This document shows positions 23,104-30,415 of a stretch of 64,000 nt of DNA, piece after piece (the stretch's first letter is position 1; each line of letters begins with the position of its first letter). The stretch is from NCBI RefSeq assembly GCF_034424805.1, contig NZ_JAXOUF010000019.1:35355-99354 (forward strand), given 5' to 3'. Below the pieces are notes generated by a model. It did not search any database. It had not been told where the DNA came from and saw only the letters and a list, made by a program, of their open reading frames with translations. The stretch comes from Labrys sedimenti (GTDB lineage: Bacteria > Pseudomonadota > Alphaproteobacteria > Rhizobiales > Labraceae). A program made the position numbers and the translations under genes.

Positions 23104-23364
23104 ATGGGAAGAATAGTCGGGGCCCTTGCCGGCCTTCTGCTTCTTGCTGGCGTGGCCAGTGCCCAGACCACCAGCACCGCTCTACCTCCGCAGGGCAGCC
23201 TGAAATTGTCGCAGATCATCGCCAAGGTCGAAGCCCGGGATGGTTTTGCCTATATTTCGGAGATCGAATGGAGCCAGAGTGGCTATTATGAGGTCACCTA
23301 TATGACCACCGACAAGGCCAAGGTCGAGCTGCATCTCGATCCGATGTCCGGCGCCACTCGATAG
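23104..23364 (+). CDS. secreted PepSY-like protein
   Basis: An 86-residue protein with a signal peptide (MGRIVGALAGLLLLAGVASA, cut before QTT) and a single PepSY-type domain: LSQIIAKVEARDGFAYISEIEWSQSGYYEVTYMT, then KAKVELHLDPMSGA. Small periplasmic PepSY proteins are thought to inhibit proteases or bind ligands; the partner here is unknown. GAGGGA before ATG 23104 sets the start. Confidence 0.82.
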   Translation: MGRIVGALAGLLLLAGVASAQTTSTALPPQGSLKLSQIIAKVEARDGFAYISEIEWSQSGYYEVTYMTTDKAKVELHLDPMSGATR

Positions 23365-23499
23365 GGCGCATGCGCCGGCGGAGCCACGGCTGAGGACTAT
23401 GCCGAACCCCTGCGGGGTGGGGTGCTGTCATTGTGCGCGGTTTCCCCCGCTGGGATGCCCACTCGGCGCAAGAGCCTCACCAACGAGGACACTAGCGCG

Positions 23500-24357
23500 A
23501 TGGAAGAGCGGATCATTGATGGCGAGGGCGTGAGGATCCGGACGCAGGCCTTCGGCAATCTCGACGATCCGCCGATCCTTCTGATCGCAGGTGCGTTCGC
23601 CTCGATGCTCTGGTGGCCGGAAGACTTCGTGGAGTTGCTTTCCTCGGGCGGGCGCTATGTCATCCGCTACGACAACCGGGATACCGGTGCGTCCACAGCC
23701 TATGTGCCCGAAACGGCCAGGTATGCGCTTGGAGACATGGCCAAGGACGCCATGGCCGTGCTCAGCGGTTACAACCTCCAGGCAGGCCATCTGGTCGGCA
23801 TGTCGATGGGAGGCGTCATCGCCCAATTGGCAGCCCTCATCAGGCCGCATCGGGTCAAGACGCTCACCGTCGTCAGCTCCACGCCGCTCGGCGTCGAGTG
23901 GTTGCCGCCGCCTAGCGAGGAATACAGGCAGCACATGGCCACGCTCCACCATCTCGATTGGAACGACAAAAACCAGGTGGCTGATTTTTTGGTCCGCGAT
24001 GCCGAAGCGGTTGCCGGCAGGCGCCACCCGCACGATGCCGATGCGGCCCGGCAGCTGATCGACAGGGATCTGGGCCTCTCGCCGTCCTTTTCCAGCCTGC
24101 GGAATCATTTGGCGGTGGCGGCGCCATCACCTGTTCAGGCCAAGGCCGCCGATATCCAGGTTCCCACCTTGATCCTGCATGGCACGGCCGACCCGGTATT
24201 TCCGATCGCGCATGCTGAAGCCATGGCGGCGGCCGTGAAGGGTGCCCGCCTGGTCGCCATCGAGGGCGGTGGCCACGAACTGCATCCCAATGACTGGCCG
24301 CAGATCGCACGGGAAATCCTGCTCCACACCTGCGTCATTCACATCGGAAGGTCGTGA
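23500..24357 (+). CDS. alpha/beta hydrolase
   Basis: A 285-residue alpha/beta hydrolase. The nucleophile elbow is GMSMGG; the acid is the Asp in LILHGTADPVFP; the His is in GGGHELHP; an oxyanion region ILLIAGAFASMLWWP precedes. The cap VEWLPPPSEEYRQHM is of the short type seen in esterases and haloperoxidase-like hydrolases. Substrate unknown. ATG 23500 (MEERIIDGEGV) follows GAGGA; longer starts lack a site. Its last 19 bases overlap tail-to-tail with the DUF6328 gene. Confidence 0.88.
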   Translation: MEERIIDGEGVRIRTQAFGNLDDPPILLIAGAFASMLWWPEDFVELLSSGGRYVIRYDNRDTGASTAYVPETARYALGDMAKDAMAVLSGYNLQAGHLVGMSMGGVIAQLAALIRPHRVKTLTVVSSTPLGVEWLPPPSEEYRQHMATLHHLDWNDKNQVADFLVRDAEAVAGRRHPHDADAARQLIDRDLGLSPSFSSLRNHLAVAAPSPVQAKAADIQVPTLILHGTADPVFPIAHAEAMAAAVKGARLVAIEGGGHELHPNDWPQIAREILLHTCVIHIGRS

Positions 24358-25304
24358 GAGCCAGGTCCAACCCGCGGGCCTTGGTCGCGTGCCTGGATAC
24401 CCTCTGGTTGCGCGTTGTCCAGCTGCCTGTGGCGATGCCAGAGAGGCAGGACATACCACAGCCCCAGCAGTAACATGGCCGAGAGGCCGGCAAGCAGGTT
24501 GGCGAGCCCGCCGCTCAGGGTGATCTTCTGCACGACGACATGGATGTCCGCGCAGAGGCCGAGAGCGAGAAGGACGGTCGCGGCCAGGACGAGCCGGCTC
24601 GCCACCGCATGAAACCCTTCGGTGTCCTGCCCCTGGTAGCCCAGCCGGTGATAGGCCGCCGGCGCCATCAGCAGGACGGTGGAGAGCGCCACCAGGCCAA
24701 GCGCCAAGCCGTGCACGAGCTTGGCGGATGGCGGGAGATGCTCAAAGCCGTCGGTCAGGATGATGGCCAGCTGAAAACCCAGCAGCGCCTGCGCACCGGG
24801 CAGGACCACGCGCGCCTCCGTGAGGACGTGCTCCACCTTGGTAGCGATAGGGGGCTCCTTGGCGATCGGCATGGCTTGTACTCGCTGTTGCCGGTCGTGA
24901 AGGAGCGGCAGGCCGTACCAGAAGCCCAATGCAAGGATGGTTCCAGCCACCGCCGTCGCCACGCCGGTCGTGAAGCCGGCGACGCGGTTTCCGGCGATGT
25001 AGAGGTCCAGCCCCAGCGCCACCGCGAAGGGCAGCAGGGTCGCAGCCATGGCCCATTTGACTATCCCTTCAACACTCGGGGCAGCATGTCCCCGGTGTAC
25101 GACGCGGTGGTGCGCACTGGGACAGACAAGCAGACCCAGAACCAGCACCATGATGCAGAGCACGACGACCTCGATGGTCTTTTCACCGGGCGTCAGATGC
25201 TCGAAGGCGTTCTGGAAAGGAGCCTGCAATTGAAAGCCGAGCAGGATCTGAGCCCCGAGCATCAGAGTGCGGGATTCGTCGAGAGCAGCCTTGACCTTGC
25301 CCAT
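24339..25304 (-). CDS. tandem DUF6328 membrane protein
   Basis: A 321-residue protein made of two homologous halves. Each opens with L-GAQ-LLGFQL (SRTLMLGAQILLGFQL near residue 14 and ARVVLPGAQALLGFQL near 174). Then come a FEHLxP loop, a two-helix segment, a PxAxHR motif (CPSAHHR and APAAYHR) and more helices. Each copy has about four transmembrane segments, eight in total. DUF6328 is of unknown function. GAGGAAC just before ATG 25304 sets the start. Internal duplication and fusion is the main oddity. No EcfG-type motif upstream. Confidence 0.82.
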   Translation of the reverse strand: MGKVKAALDESRTLMLGAQILLGFQLQAPFQNAFEHLTPGEKTIEVVVLCIMVLVLGLLVCPSAHHRVVHRGHAAPSVEGIVKWAMAATLLPFAVALGLDLYIAGNRVAGFTTGVATAVAGTILALGFWYGLPLLHDRQQRVQAMPIAKEPPIATKVEHVLTEARVVLPGAQALLGFQLAIILTDGFEHLPPSAKLVHGLALGLVALSTVLLMAPAAYHRLGYQGQDTEGFHAVASRLVLAATVLLALGLCADIHVVVQKITLSGGLANLLAGLSAMLLLGLWYVLPLWHRHRQLDNAQPEGIQARDQGPRVGPGSHDLPM

Positions 25305-25332
25305 CTGTTCCTCGTAGCCCCGGCGAGCAGGC

Positions 25333-25611
25333 TCAGCCGGTGGCAATCGCCAGAGTGAGAAGGCAAAAGGCCAGCACGGCGGCTCCGGGTTTCCAATCCA
25401 GGCCGGGGACTGCAGCCCCGATCACGGCGGCCAGGATCGACAGCCCCAGTTCGAGGCAGGCCAGAACCCACAAATGGGCCACTCCCCCCACGGCAAGCGC
25501 GACAACATGGGAGAGCAGCAGGAAGATAACGATCAGTGTGAGACGTATGAAGCCGTCATAAGCCTGGCGATGCTCGGCGAAGTCGAGGGATTTTCTCTCC
25601 GGTTGCATCAT
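25333..25611 (-). CDS. aa3-type cytochrome oxidase subunit-IV-like membrane protein
   Basis: A 92-residue protein starting MMQPERKSLDFAEHRQAYDGF, whose EHxxxYxGFIRLT pattern resembles the small subunit IV of bacterial aa3 oxidases (one helix). This version continues with two further hydrophobic segments (AHLWVLACLELGLSILAAVIG and AAVLAFCLLTLAIATG), so it is longer. It may have been recruited from that family rather than being part of an oxidase; no cox genes are near. GGAGGT before ATG 25611. It precedes the DUF6328 gene by 28 nt, suggesting an operon. Confidence 0.68.
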   Translation of the reverse strand: MMQPERKSLDFAEHRQAYDGFIRLTLIVIFLLLSHVVALAVGGVAHLWVLACLELGLSILAAVIGAAVPGLDWKPGAAVLAFCLLTLAIATG

Positions 25612-25867
25612 TGTTACCTCCATCATCGACGACTGGTACCCTGTGCCTGGTCTTCTCCTGCGAGTTTGCGATCCGGGGAGCGAGGCATGGTTAGCCGCAA
25701 GGCTTCTACCAGGTTGACGGGTTAGCCACACAGGCCGCGGCAGGCATCGCGTCGCCAGTCGCATTCCTAAGCCGGCTGCGGGAGCCTTGTTCCCGCGCAT
25801 AATGCGAGATTGTCGCGAGATTGTTTCGGCAAACGCAAATCCGGCTGGTCCAACTTCGCGTCGATAG

Positions 25868-26539
25868 CTATTCCCCGAGGACCGTGTGGATCTTGCGCAG
25901 ATCCTCGATGAAGGCGGTGCGCGCGCGTTCGGCGGCACCCGAGTCCGGGATACGCTGCAGATAGCTGGGATGAACGGTTACGAGAACCTGGAGCCCGTCC
26001 GGGCCGGACAGAACCTGGCCGCGCTGCTTCATCACGCCGACGGCGCGCCCGAGCAGGGCCAGGACGGCCGTTGCTCCCAGGGCCACCACCAATCGGGGCT
26101 TGAGGATTTTCAGTTCCCTGTCGAGCCACCATTTGCAGGCCTGCACCTCGCCGGCATTAGGCCTTTCGTGGATCCGGCGCTTGCCGCGGCGTTCGAATTT
26201 GAAATGCTTGACGGCGTTGGTGACGTAGCACTCGTCGCGGTCCAATTCCGCTTCCTTGAGGCATCGATCCAGCAATCGGCCGGCCGGCCCGACAAAGGGG
26301 CGCCCCTGCAGGTCCTCCTGATCGCCCGGCTGCTCACCGACCAGAACCAGGCGGGCGTGCTCGCTGCCTTCTCCCGTTACGACCTGGGTGGCGTGCTCGT
26401 AGAGATCACAGCGCCGGCAGCCGCCGGCGAGTCGCCGGATATCAGCGAGCGTGGCGATCTCCTCGCGATCCGAAGCTGAGGTTTCCGCCTCAGTTGGAGG
26501 GTGGGTGCCGGCACCCGTTCGAGCTTGCCGCGCCGTCAT
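25868..26539 (-). CDS. udgX: UdgX uracil-DNA glycosylase
   Basis: A 223-residue uracil-DNA glycosylase of the UdgX type. Motif 1 is GEQPGDQED (68-76), motif 2 is HPSYLQR (190-196), and the defining KRRIH loop is at 120-124 with His124. UdgX cuts uracil and then stays covalently joined to the abasic site through that His, unlike classical family 4 enzymes. Cys41, Cys44, Cys104 and Cys135 fit the 4Fe-4S cluster. It starts at ATG 26539, overlapping the stop of the 26536-26733 gene as ATGA, so it is translationally coupled to it. The coupled product and UdgX may work together. Confidence 0.93.
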   Translation of the reverse strand: MTARQARTGAGTHPPTEAETSASDREEIATLADIRRLAGGCRRCDLYEHATQVVTGEGSEHARLVLVGEQPGDQEDLQGRPFVGPAGRLLDRCLKEAELDRDECYVTNAVKHFKFERRGKRRIHERPNAGEVQACKWWLDRELKILKPRLVVALGATAVLALLGRAVGVMKQRGQVLSGPDGLQVLVTVHPSYLQRIPDSGAAERARTAFIEDLRKIHTVLGE

Positions 26540-26733
26540 CGATCCGGATCGTCTGATCTGCGTGGAGGAGGCCCTTTGTCCGGCGGGCGCTTGACGCCTC
26601 CGCCGGGCTTGCTGTGGGCTCGCCTTTCCTGCGGATCGGTCGGCGGTTTCACCTTGTCGAACCGATATTCCTCTCGCTCGGTGGCGTAGGGCTGGTCGTG
26701 CTCCCTCTCCGTCCGCTTTGGCTTTCGGGCCAT
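26536..26733 (-). CDS. small charged protein coupled to udgX
   Basis: A 65-residue very charged protein from ATG 26733 (MARKPKRTEREHDQPYATERE), with a KPGGGVKRPPDKGPPPRRSDD tail; likely disordered. GGGAGGAAA precedes it. Its TGA overlaps the udgX ATG. No domain is recognised. No EcfG-type motif is near; the next is upstream of the 26764 gene. Confidence 0.7.
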   Translation of the reverse strand: MARKPKRTEREHDQPYATEREEYRFDKVKPPTDPQERRAHSKPGGGVKRPPDKGPPPRRSDDPDR

Positions 26734-26763
26734 GGTTTCCTCCCTCATGCTGCAGACATCACC

Positions 26764-27078
26764 TCAGGCATTGTGGGCTTCGTGGCGTTTGCGCGTGGCG
26801 GCTGCCTTCTTGGCTGAAGCGGAGCGCGCGGCTGCCGGGCGCGAGGCGGAAGCCTCACCACCGAGTTTGCCGCCCTTGTGGGATGCCGGATGGGTGGTGG
26901 ATTTTCCGCGTCCCGAACCACCTGGTTTCTTGCCGCCACCATCATCCTTGTTGACAGTGGCCCAGGCGCGCCTTTCGGCCTCCTTTTCGGATACGCCGCG
27001 CGCCTCATAGCCTTCGGCGATATGATCTGCCTTGCGTTCCTGCTTGTCGGTGTATTTCGACTTGTCTCCACGGGGCAT
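26764..27078 (-). CDS. 'plasmid stabilization'-type small basic protein
   Basis: A 104-residue protein starting MPRGDKSKYTDKQERKADHI, with ARGVSEKEAERRAWATVNKD and a GGGKKPGGSGRGKS linker ending in SASAKKAAATRKR. Near-identical proteins are annotated 'plasmid stabilization protein' in many alphaproteobacteria, but I know of no proof of that role. The AERRAWATVNK helix recalls the ChaB-like pattern; the tail is basic and may bind nucleic acid. AAAGGAGG sets ATG 27078. It has its own EcfG-type promoter. Confidence 0.82.
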   Translation of the reverse strand: MPRGDKSKYTDKQERKADHIAEGYEARGVSEKEAERRAWATVNKDDGGGKKPGGSGRGKSTTHPASHKGGKLGGEASASRPAAARSASAKKAAATRKRHEAHNA

Positions 27079-27106
27079 CATGAGCCTCCTTTGTGCTGGC
27101 CTTCCT

Positions 27107-27131
27107 AACCGGTACGGCCGCCCCGGGTTCC
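27107..27131 (-). promoter_or_regulatory. EcfG-type promoter motif, 26764-27078 gene
   Basis: Minus strand: GGAAC (27131-27127), 16 nt, GGTT (27110-27107), 29 nt before ATG 27078. Confidence 0.72.
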
Positions 27132-27185
27132 CGAGCCTCCTCGGCGTGACGGCCGCCATGGCTTGCCGTCGATGGGAGGGAAGGA

Positions 27186-27210
27186 GGAACCGGTGCCGGC
27201 ATCGGGGGTT
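27186..27210 (+). promoter_or_regulatory. EcfG-type promoter motif, DJ-1/PfpI gene
   Basis: GGAAC 27186-27190, 16 nt, GGTT 27207-27210, 37 nt before ATG 27248; back-to-back with the motif at 27107. Confidence 0.72.
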
Positions 27211-27247
27211 CGATGAGCATGGACAAGCCCGCCGACAGGAGGTTTCC

Positions 27248-27892
27248 ATGCCCGATATCAGGCACGCCAGGATACTCATGATCGCCACGCACGGCTTCGA
27301 ACAATCGGAACTGGTCGAGCCGCGCCATCAGCTGCGCAGCAACGGGGCCGAGGTCGACCTTGCAACGCCCGACGGCCTGCCCATCCGTGGGTGGAACAGA
27401 ACCGATTGGGGAGAAACAGTCGAAGCGGATCTCAAGATAGGAGAGGCCCGGCCGGATGATTATGATGCTCTCGTCCTGCCCGGCGGCGTGATGAACCCCG
27501 ACAAGCTCAGGACAGATGATGCGACCATCGAGACCGTCCGCAATTTTATCGACACCGGCAAGGTTGTCGGCGCAATCTGCCATGCCCCTTGGCTTCTGGT
27601 CCAGGCCGATGCCATTCGAGGGCGCGACGTGACGTCCTACCAATCCATCCGAAGGGATGTCGAAAATGCCGGCGGCCAATGGATCGATCGGGACGTCGTC
27701 GCCGACAACGGCATCGTGACAAGTCGCGGACCGCAGGACATTCCAGCCTTCGTGGCGAAGATCGTCGAGGAAATCCAGGAAGGCCGGCACAAGCGCGCGC
27801 GGGATCTGATCAGACCGTCGGTTCCTTCGGTGCCAGAAGACCCAGCGCCGCCTCGGCGCGGCGCCGATAGCCGCTCGAGCGGGCCTTCATGA
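27248..27892 (+). CDS. DJ-1/PfpI family protein
   Basis: A 214-residue DJ-1/PfpI protein. The core (8-190) includes ILMIATHGFEQSELVEPRHQL (Glu of the triad), DDYDALVLPGGVMNPDKLR and the nucleophile elbow AICHAPWLL with Cys. PfpI members are reported to deglycate proteins or act as chaperones or proteases under stress; the reaction here is not provable. The C-terminus beyond 190 (RDLIRPSVPSVPEDPAPPRRG) is an extra tail overlapping the topoisomerase gene. GGAGGT before ATG 27248 sets the start. Confidence 0.92.
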   Translation: MPDIRHARILMIATHGFEQSELVEPRHQLRSNGAEVDLATPDGLPIRGWNRTDWGETVEADLKIGEARPDDYDALVLPGGVMNPDKLRTDDATIETVRNFIDTGKVVGAICHAPWLLVQADAIRGRDVTSYQSIRRDVENAGGQWIDRDVVADNGIVTSRGPQDIPAFVAKIVEEIQEGRHKRARDLIRPSVPSVPEDPAPPRRGADSRSSGPS

Positions 27893-28811
27893 AGGCTGTG
27901 TGCAGCCGGCCCGTCTTGAAGGAGTCGATGATCAGCGCCGGCACATAACTCTTGCGGACGACGGCCGGCGTGTTGACGAGGTGATACGAAACCTGCCGCA
28001 TGACGGCGGCAATCTGGCGTTTCCGGCCGGCCATGCTGCGGGCCGGGGTTAGGGCGGCCAGCTCCTGGACGGCCCATTTGCTGGCGCCCAGCAGGCGCAG
28101 ATCCTTGGCTGTGACATCAATGCCGGAGATGCTGCGTAGATAGGCATTGATGTCGTCGGCTTCAATCGTGTGGCGGGCCCCTTCCGCATCCACGAACTGA
28201 AACAGCCTGGGACCGGACAGGGTACGCAAGCGGGCGAGAGCACGGGCGAGGGCGGCATCCTCCGCCCTGCGACGGATGGGTTTGCCGCCCTTGCCACGGA
28301 AACGCAGTTCCACCCGGCTTGCCGTGATGGTGACGTGCCGTTTGAGCAGGGTGGCCGCACCATGGCTGCCATTGTCCCGCGCATAGGCTTCGCCGCCGAC
28401 CCGGATATGCGTGCTGTCGATCAAGGCGACGGCACAGGCGACCGCCTTGTTCCGGTCCAGCTTCGGGGAGGCGAGGTCGCGGCGGATGGCCGCCCGGATC
28501 CTGGGAAGCGTCCGCACGAGCTTCATCATGTTCAGGGTTTTGCGGTTTTCTCGCCTGCGTTCCCATTCGGGATGATAGCGATATTGCAGCCGGCCGGCTT
28601 CGTCTCGGCCGATCGCCTGGATATGAGCCCGCTCGTCCGATGCAATGCGCACCTGCGAATAGGCCGGCGGAATGGCAAGAGCACGAAATCGGGCCAGGGC
28701 TGTCTTATCGGTGATGCGTTCCCCCGCCGCGTCGACATAGGAAAATCCGCGCCCGCAGCGGCGTCGGCGCAGCTCGAGTTGATCGGGCGAGACGATCTTC
28801 AATTTTGGCAC
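27810..28811 (-). CDS. DNA topoisomerase IB
   Basis: A 333-residue type IB topoisomerase of the short bacterial/poxvirus type. Key blocks are THIRVGGEAYAR (catalytic Arg), VELRFRGKGGK (catalytic Lys), TAKDLRLLGASKWA (second Arg region) and VNTPAVVRKSYVP with the nucleophile Tyr. It relaxes supercoils by nicking one strand and forming a 3'-phosphotyrosine. Length is typical. The GTG at 28811 (VPKLKIVSPD) behind GGGAGGAA is the likely start; an upstream ATG is possible. Its last 83 bases overlap the DJ-1 gene tail-to-tail. Confidence 0.93.
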   Translation of the reverse strand: MPKLKIVSPDQLELRRRRCGRGFSYVDAAGERITDKTALARFRALAIPPAYSQVRIASDERAHIQAIGRDEAGRLQYRYHPEWERRRENRKTLNMMKLVRTLPRIRAAIRRDLASPKLDRNKAVACAVALIDSTHIRVGGEAYARDNGSHGAATLLKRHVTITASRVELRFRGKGGKPIRRRAEDAALARALARLRTLSGPRLFQFVDAEGARHTIEADDINAYLRSISGIDVTAKDLRLLGASKWAVQELAALTPARSMAGRKRQIAAVMRQVSYHLVNTPAVVRKSYVPALIIDSFKTGRLHTAFMKARSSGYRRRAEAALGLLAPKEPTV

Positions 28812-28891
28812 GGGTTCCTCCCTGCGGCAGGGCAACGGCAGAATGAACGGGTTCCGAAGGTTGGGAATCGATCAAACCATCTGGCGCGCCG

Positions 28892-28916
28892 GGAACCCCT
28901 GCGGGCATCGAAGGTT
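28892..28916 (+). promoter_or_regulatory. EcfG-type promoter motif, 28976-29215 gene
   Basis: GGAAC 28892-28896, 16 nt, GGTT 28913-28916, 59 nt before ATG 28976. Confidence 0.65.
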
Positions 28917-28975
28917 CGGAGAGGAACGCCGCGCCATGGCGCGGCTCAGGTCGTAATGCGCGGAGGAGCGATCCC

Positions 28976-29215
28976 ATGAGATCCAGGCAAGACGGAACCG
29001 GCATGGCTCCCTATGCGGCCGAATCCCGGCGTGAAATCCGCACGCTAGGCCCCGGTGGCCGGGGAAATGCCGAGAGTTTGGCAGATTCCATCCGGCGTGG
29101 CGTCACGCTGGCACGTGCGGCCGAGGCGGTCGACAGATCGGCTTCCGGGCAAGGCAATGCAGAAGAAGGCGGCACGAGACGCAAGCGGGCACCGCCGTCT
29201 TCCCAGCCTCGATAG
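28976..29215 (+). CDS. small hydrophilic hypothetical protein
   Basis: A 79-residue polar protein (MRSRQDGTGMAPYAAESRREI), rich in Gly, Arg and Ala; probably disordered. GGAGGAG with good spacing precedes ATG 28976. Preceded by an EcfG-type promoter; two bases separate its end from the convergent DUF3309 gene. No domain. Confidence 0.6.
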   Translation: MRSRQDGTGMAPYAAESRREIRTLGPGGRGNAESLADSIRRGVTLARAAEAVDRSASGQGNAEEGGTRRKRAPPSSQPR

Positions 29216-29217
29216 CT

Positions 29218-29373
29218 TCATATTCGACCGAGCAGGACGAGTAGAAGCACAATGACGACGACAAGGCCAAGGCCGCCGCTGGGCCAATACCCCCAACCGG
29301 CGGAATAAGGCCATGTTGGCAAAGTGCCAACCAGAGCAAGTATAAGTATGATGAGGAGAATTGTGTATAGCAT
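29218..29373 (-). CDS. DUF3309 membrane peptide
   Basis: A 51-residue peptide: MLYTILLIILILALVGTLP, then TWPYSAGWGYWPSGGLG and LVVVIVLLLVLLGRI. Two helices joined by a Trp/Gly-rich loop (WGYWPSGG) are diagnostic of DUF3309, a small inner-membrane family of unknown function. Start ATG 29373 follows AAAGGAG. EcfG-type promoter 29 nt upstream. Confidence 0.88.
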   Translation of the reverse strand: MLYTILLIILILALVGTLPTWPYSAGWGYWPSGGLGLVVVIVLLLVLLGRI

Positions 29374-29401
29374 GGAAATCTCCTTTATATTGGCGTCATA
29401 T

Positions 29402-29427
29402 AACTCGTATGTGCCGAGATCGGTTCC
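29402..29427 (-). promoter_or_regulatory. EcfG-type promoter motif, DUF3309 gene
   Basis: Minus strand: GGAAC (29427-29423), 17 nt, AGTT (29405-29402). Confidence 0.62.
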
Positions 29428-29599
29428 ATGAATTTATTGGTTACTGATATATTTCTGATTTATGAATCAAAAATATTGAGGTATCTCGATCGCTCCTGGT
29501 GAGGGTTGGCGAATGCCGACAATCGACGGTGGGCAAGGCTTGCCATAGGTCGATACCGGCTCAGCTCAGCCAGCGACTTTCCCGTTTGAGGAGGATGGC

Positions 29600-29875
29600 A
29601 TGTCCGGTCTTCGTCTTCTGGCGTCGCTTGCAGCTGCGTTCACCATCGCCAAGCTGCTGGACGAAAATCGCCGTTTGCGGGCGGAACGGGAGGCTCGCAT
29701 TGCTCGGGAACTGGCCCTGGATGAGAAGGCTAGGCGCGGATTGGGTGGGGAGCGCCACGCCGGAACCGAGGCGATGCGCTATCCTCCCCGGCATTGGGAT
29801 GAGGTTGATGAGGCGGCGGATGAATCCTTTCCCGCTAGCGATCCTCCAGCCTTCAATACCCGCAGCACGACATAG
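29600..29875 (+). CDS. small protein with SFPASDPP motif
   Basis: A 91-residue protein. The N-terminus is a hydrophobic stretch (LRLLASLAAAFTIAKLL) and a charged helix (ENRRLRAEREARIARELALDEKARR); the C-terminus carries WDEVDEAADESFPASDPPAF, a motif found at the end of many unrelated small bacterial proteins. Function unknown. GAGGAGG precedes ATG 29600. No promoter motif was found. Confidence 0.75.
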   Translation: MSGLRLLASLAAAFTIAKLLDENRRLRAEREARIARELALDEKARRGLGGERHAGTEAMRYPPRHWDEVDEAADESFPASDPPAFNTRSTT

Positions 29876-29884
29876 CCGGGCGAC

Positions 29885-29909
29885 AGAACATTTCGGCTCC
29901 TGGAGAGTT
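29885..29909 (+). promoter_or_regulatory. EcfG-type promoter motif (one mismatch), CsbD gene
   Basis: AGAAC (29885-29889) instead of GGAAC, 16 nt, AGTT (29906-29909), 28 nt before ATG 29938. Confidence 0.5.
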
Positions 29910-29937
29910 CGGTAGCGGTCTCAAACAGGAGGACGAC

Positions 29938-30144
29938 ATGGACTGGAACCGCGTGGAAGGAAACTGGAAGCAGCTCAAGGGACAGGTGAAGGAGCAATGG
30001 GGTAAGCTTACCGACGATGACCTGGATGTCATCGCGGGTCGGCGCGACCAGCTCGAAGGCAAGCTCCAGGAGCGTTATGGGCTCACCAAGGACAGAGTTC
30101 GCTCAGAGATCGACTCCTGGTACGCCAGCCAGAAGTGGCAGTAA
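29938..30144 (+). CDS. CsbD family stress protein
   Basis: A 68-residue CsbD protein: MDWNRVEGNWKQLKGQVKEQWGKLTDDDL and GRRDQLEGKLQERYG fit the family exactly, a small helical hydrophilic protein induced by general stress (sigma B in Bacillus). Biochemical role unknown. AGGAGG precedes ATG 29938. A strong hairpin follows the stop. Confidence 0.93.
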   Translation: MDWNRVEGNWKQLKGQVKEQWGKLTDDDLDVIAGRRDQLEGKLQERYGLTKDRVRSEIDSWYASQKWQ

Positions 30145-30151
30145 AACCAAC

Positions 30152-30182
30152 GCCCCGGCTCGCCCTTCGTGTGAGCCGGGGC
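30152..30182 (+). terminator. hairpin after the CsbD gene
   Basis: Arms GCCCCGGCTC (30152-30161) and GAGCCGGGGC (30173-30182), 10 bp perfect, 11-nt loop, followed by ATTCC. Confidence 0.65.
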
Positions 30183-30221
30183 ATTCCATGTCCTGGAGCG
30201 GCGCCATGGGTAGTGAACGCG

Positions 30222-30377
30222 TCAATTCACGACATAGATGAAGCGCGTCCGTCCCCGTCTATCCCGGCACCACCAATAGCCGCGCAGGCCGCGAGCTTCC
30301 TGAAGCGTTGCATAGCTTTTTTCACGCACGATCCGCTCGTTCGAGCCGGGGCCCAGTTGTGCGATATGAAATGTCAT
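30222..30377 (-). CDS. 51-residue hypothetical protein
   Basis: MTFHIAQLGPGSNERIVREKS and on to RGYWWCRDRRGRTRFIYVVN; basic and aromatic, no known domain. AAGGAAC precedes ATG 30377. It lies 38 nt after the DUF72 locus on the same strand and may be its co-transcribed partner. Confidence 0.6.
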   Translation of the reverse strand: MTFHIAQLGPGSNERIVREKSYATLQEARGLRGYWWCRDRRGRTRFIYVVN

Positions 30378-30415
30378 GGCCTGTTCCTTTCGGGTAGACG
30401 CGGCCCGGCTGGGCC

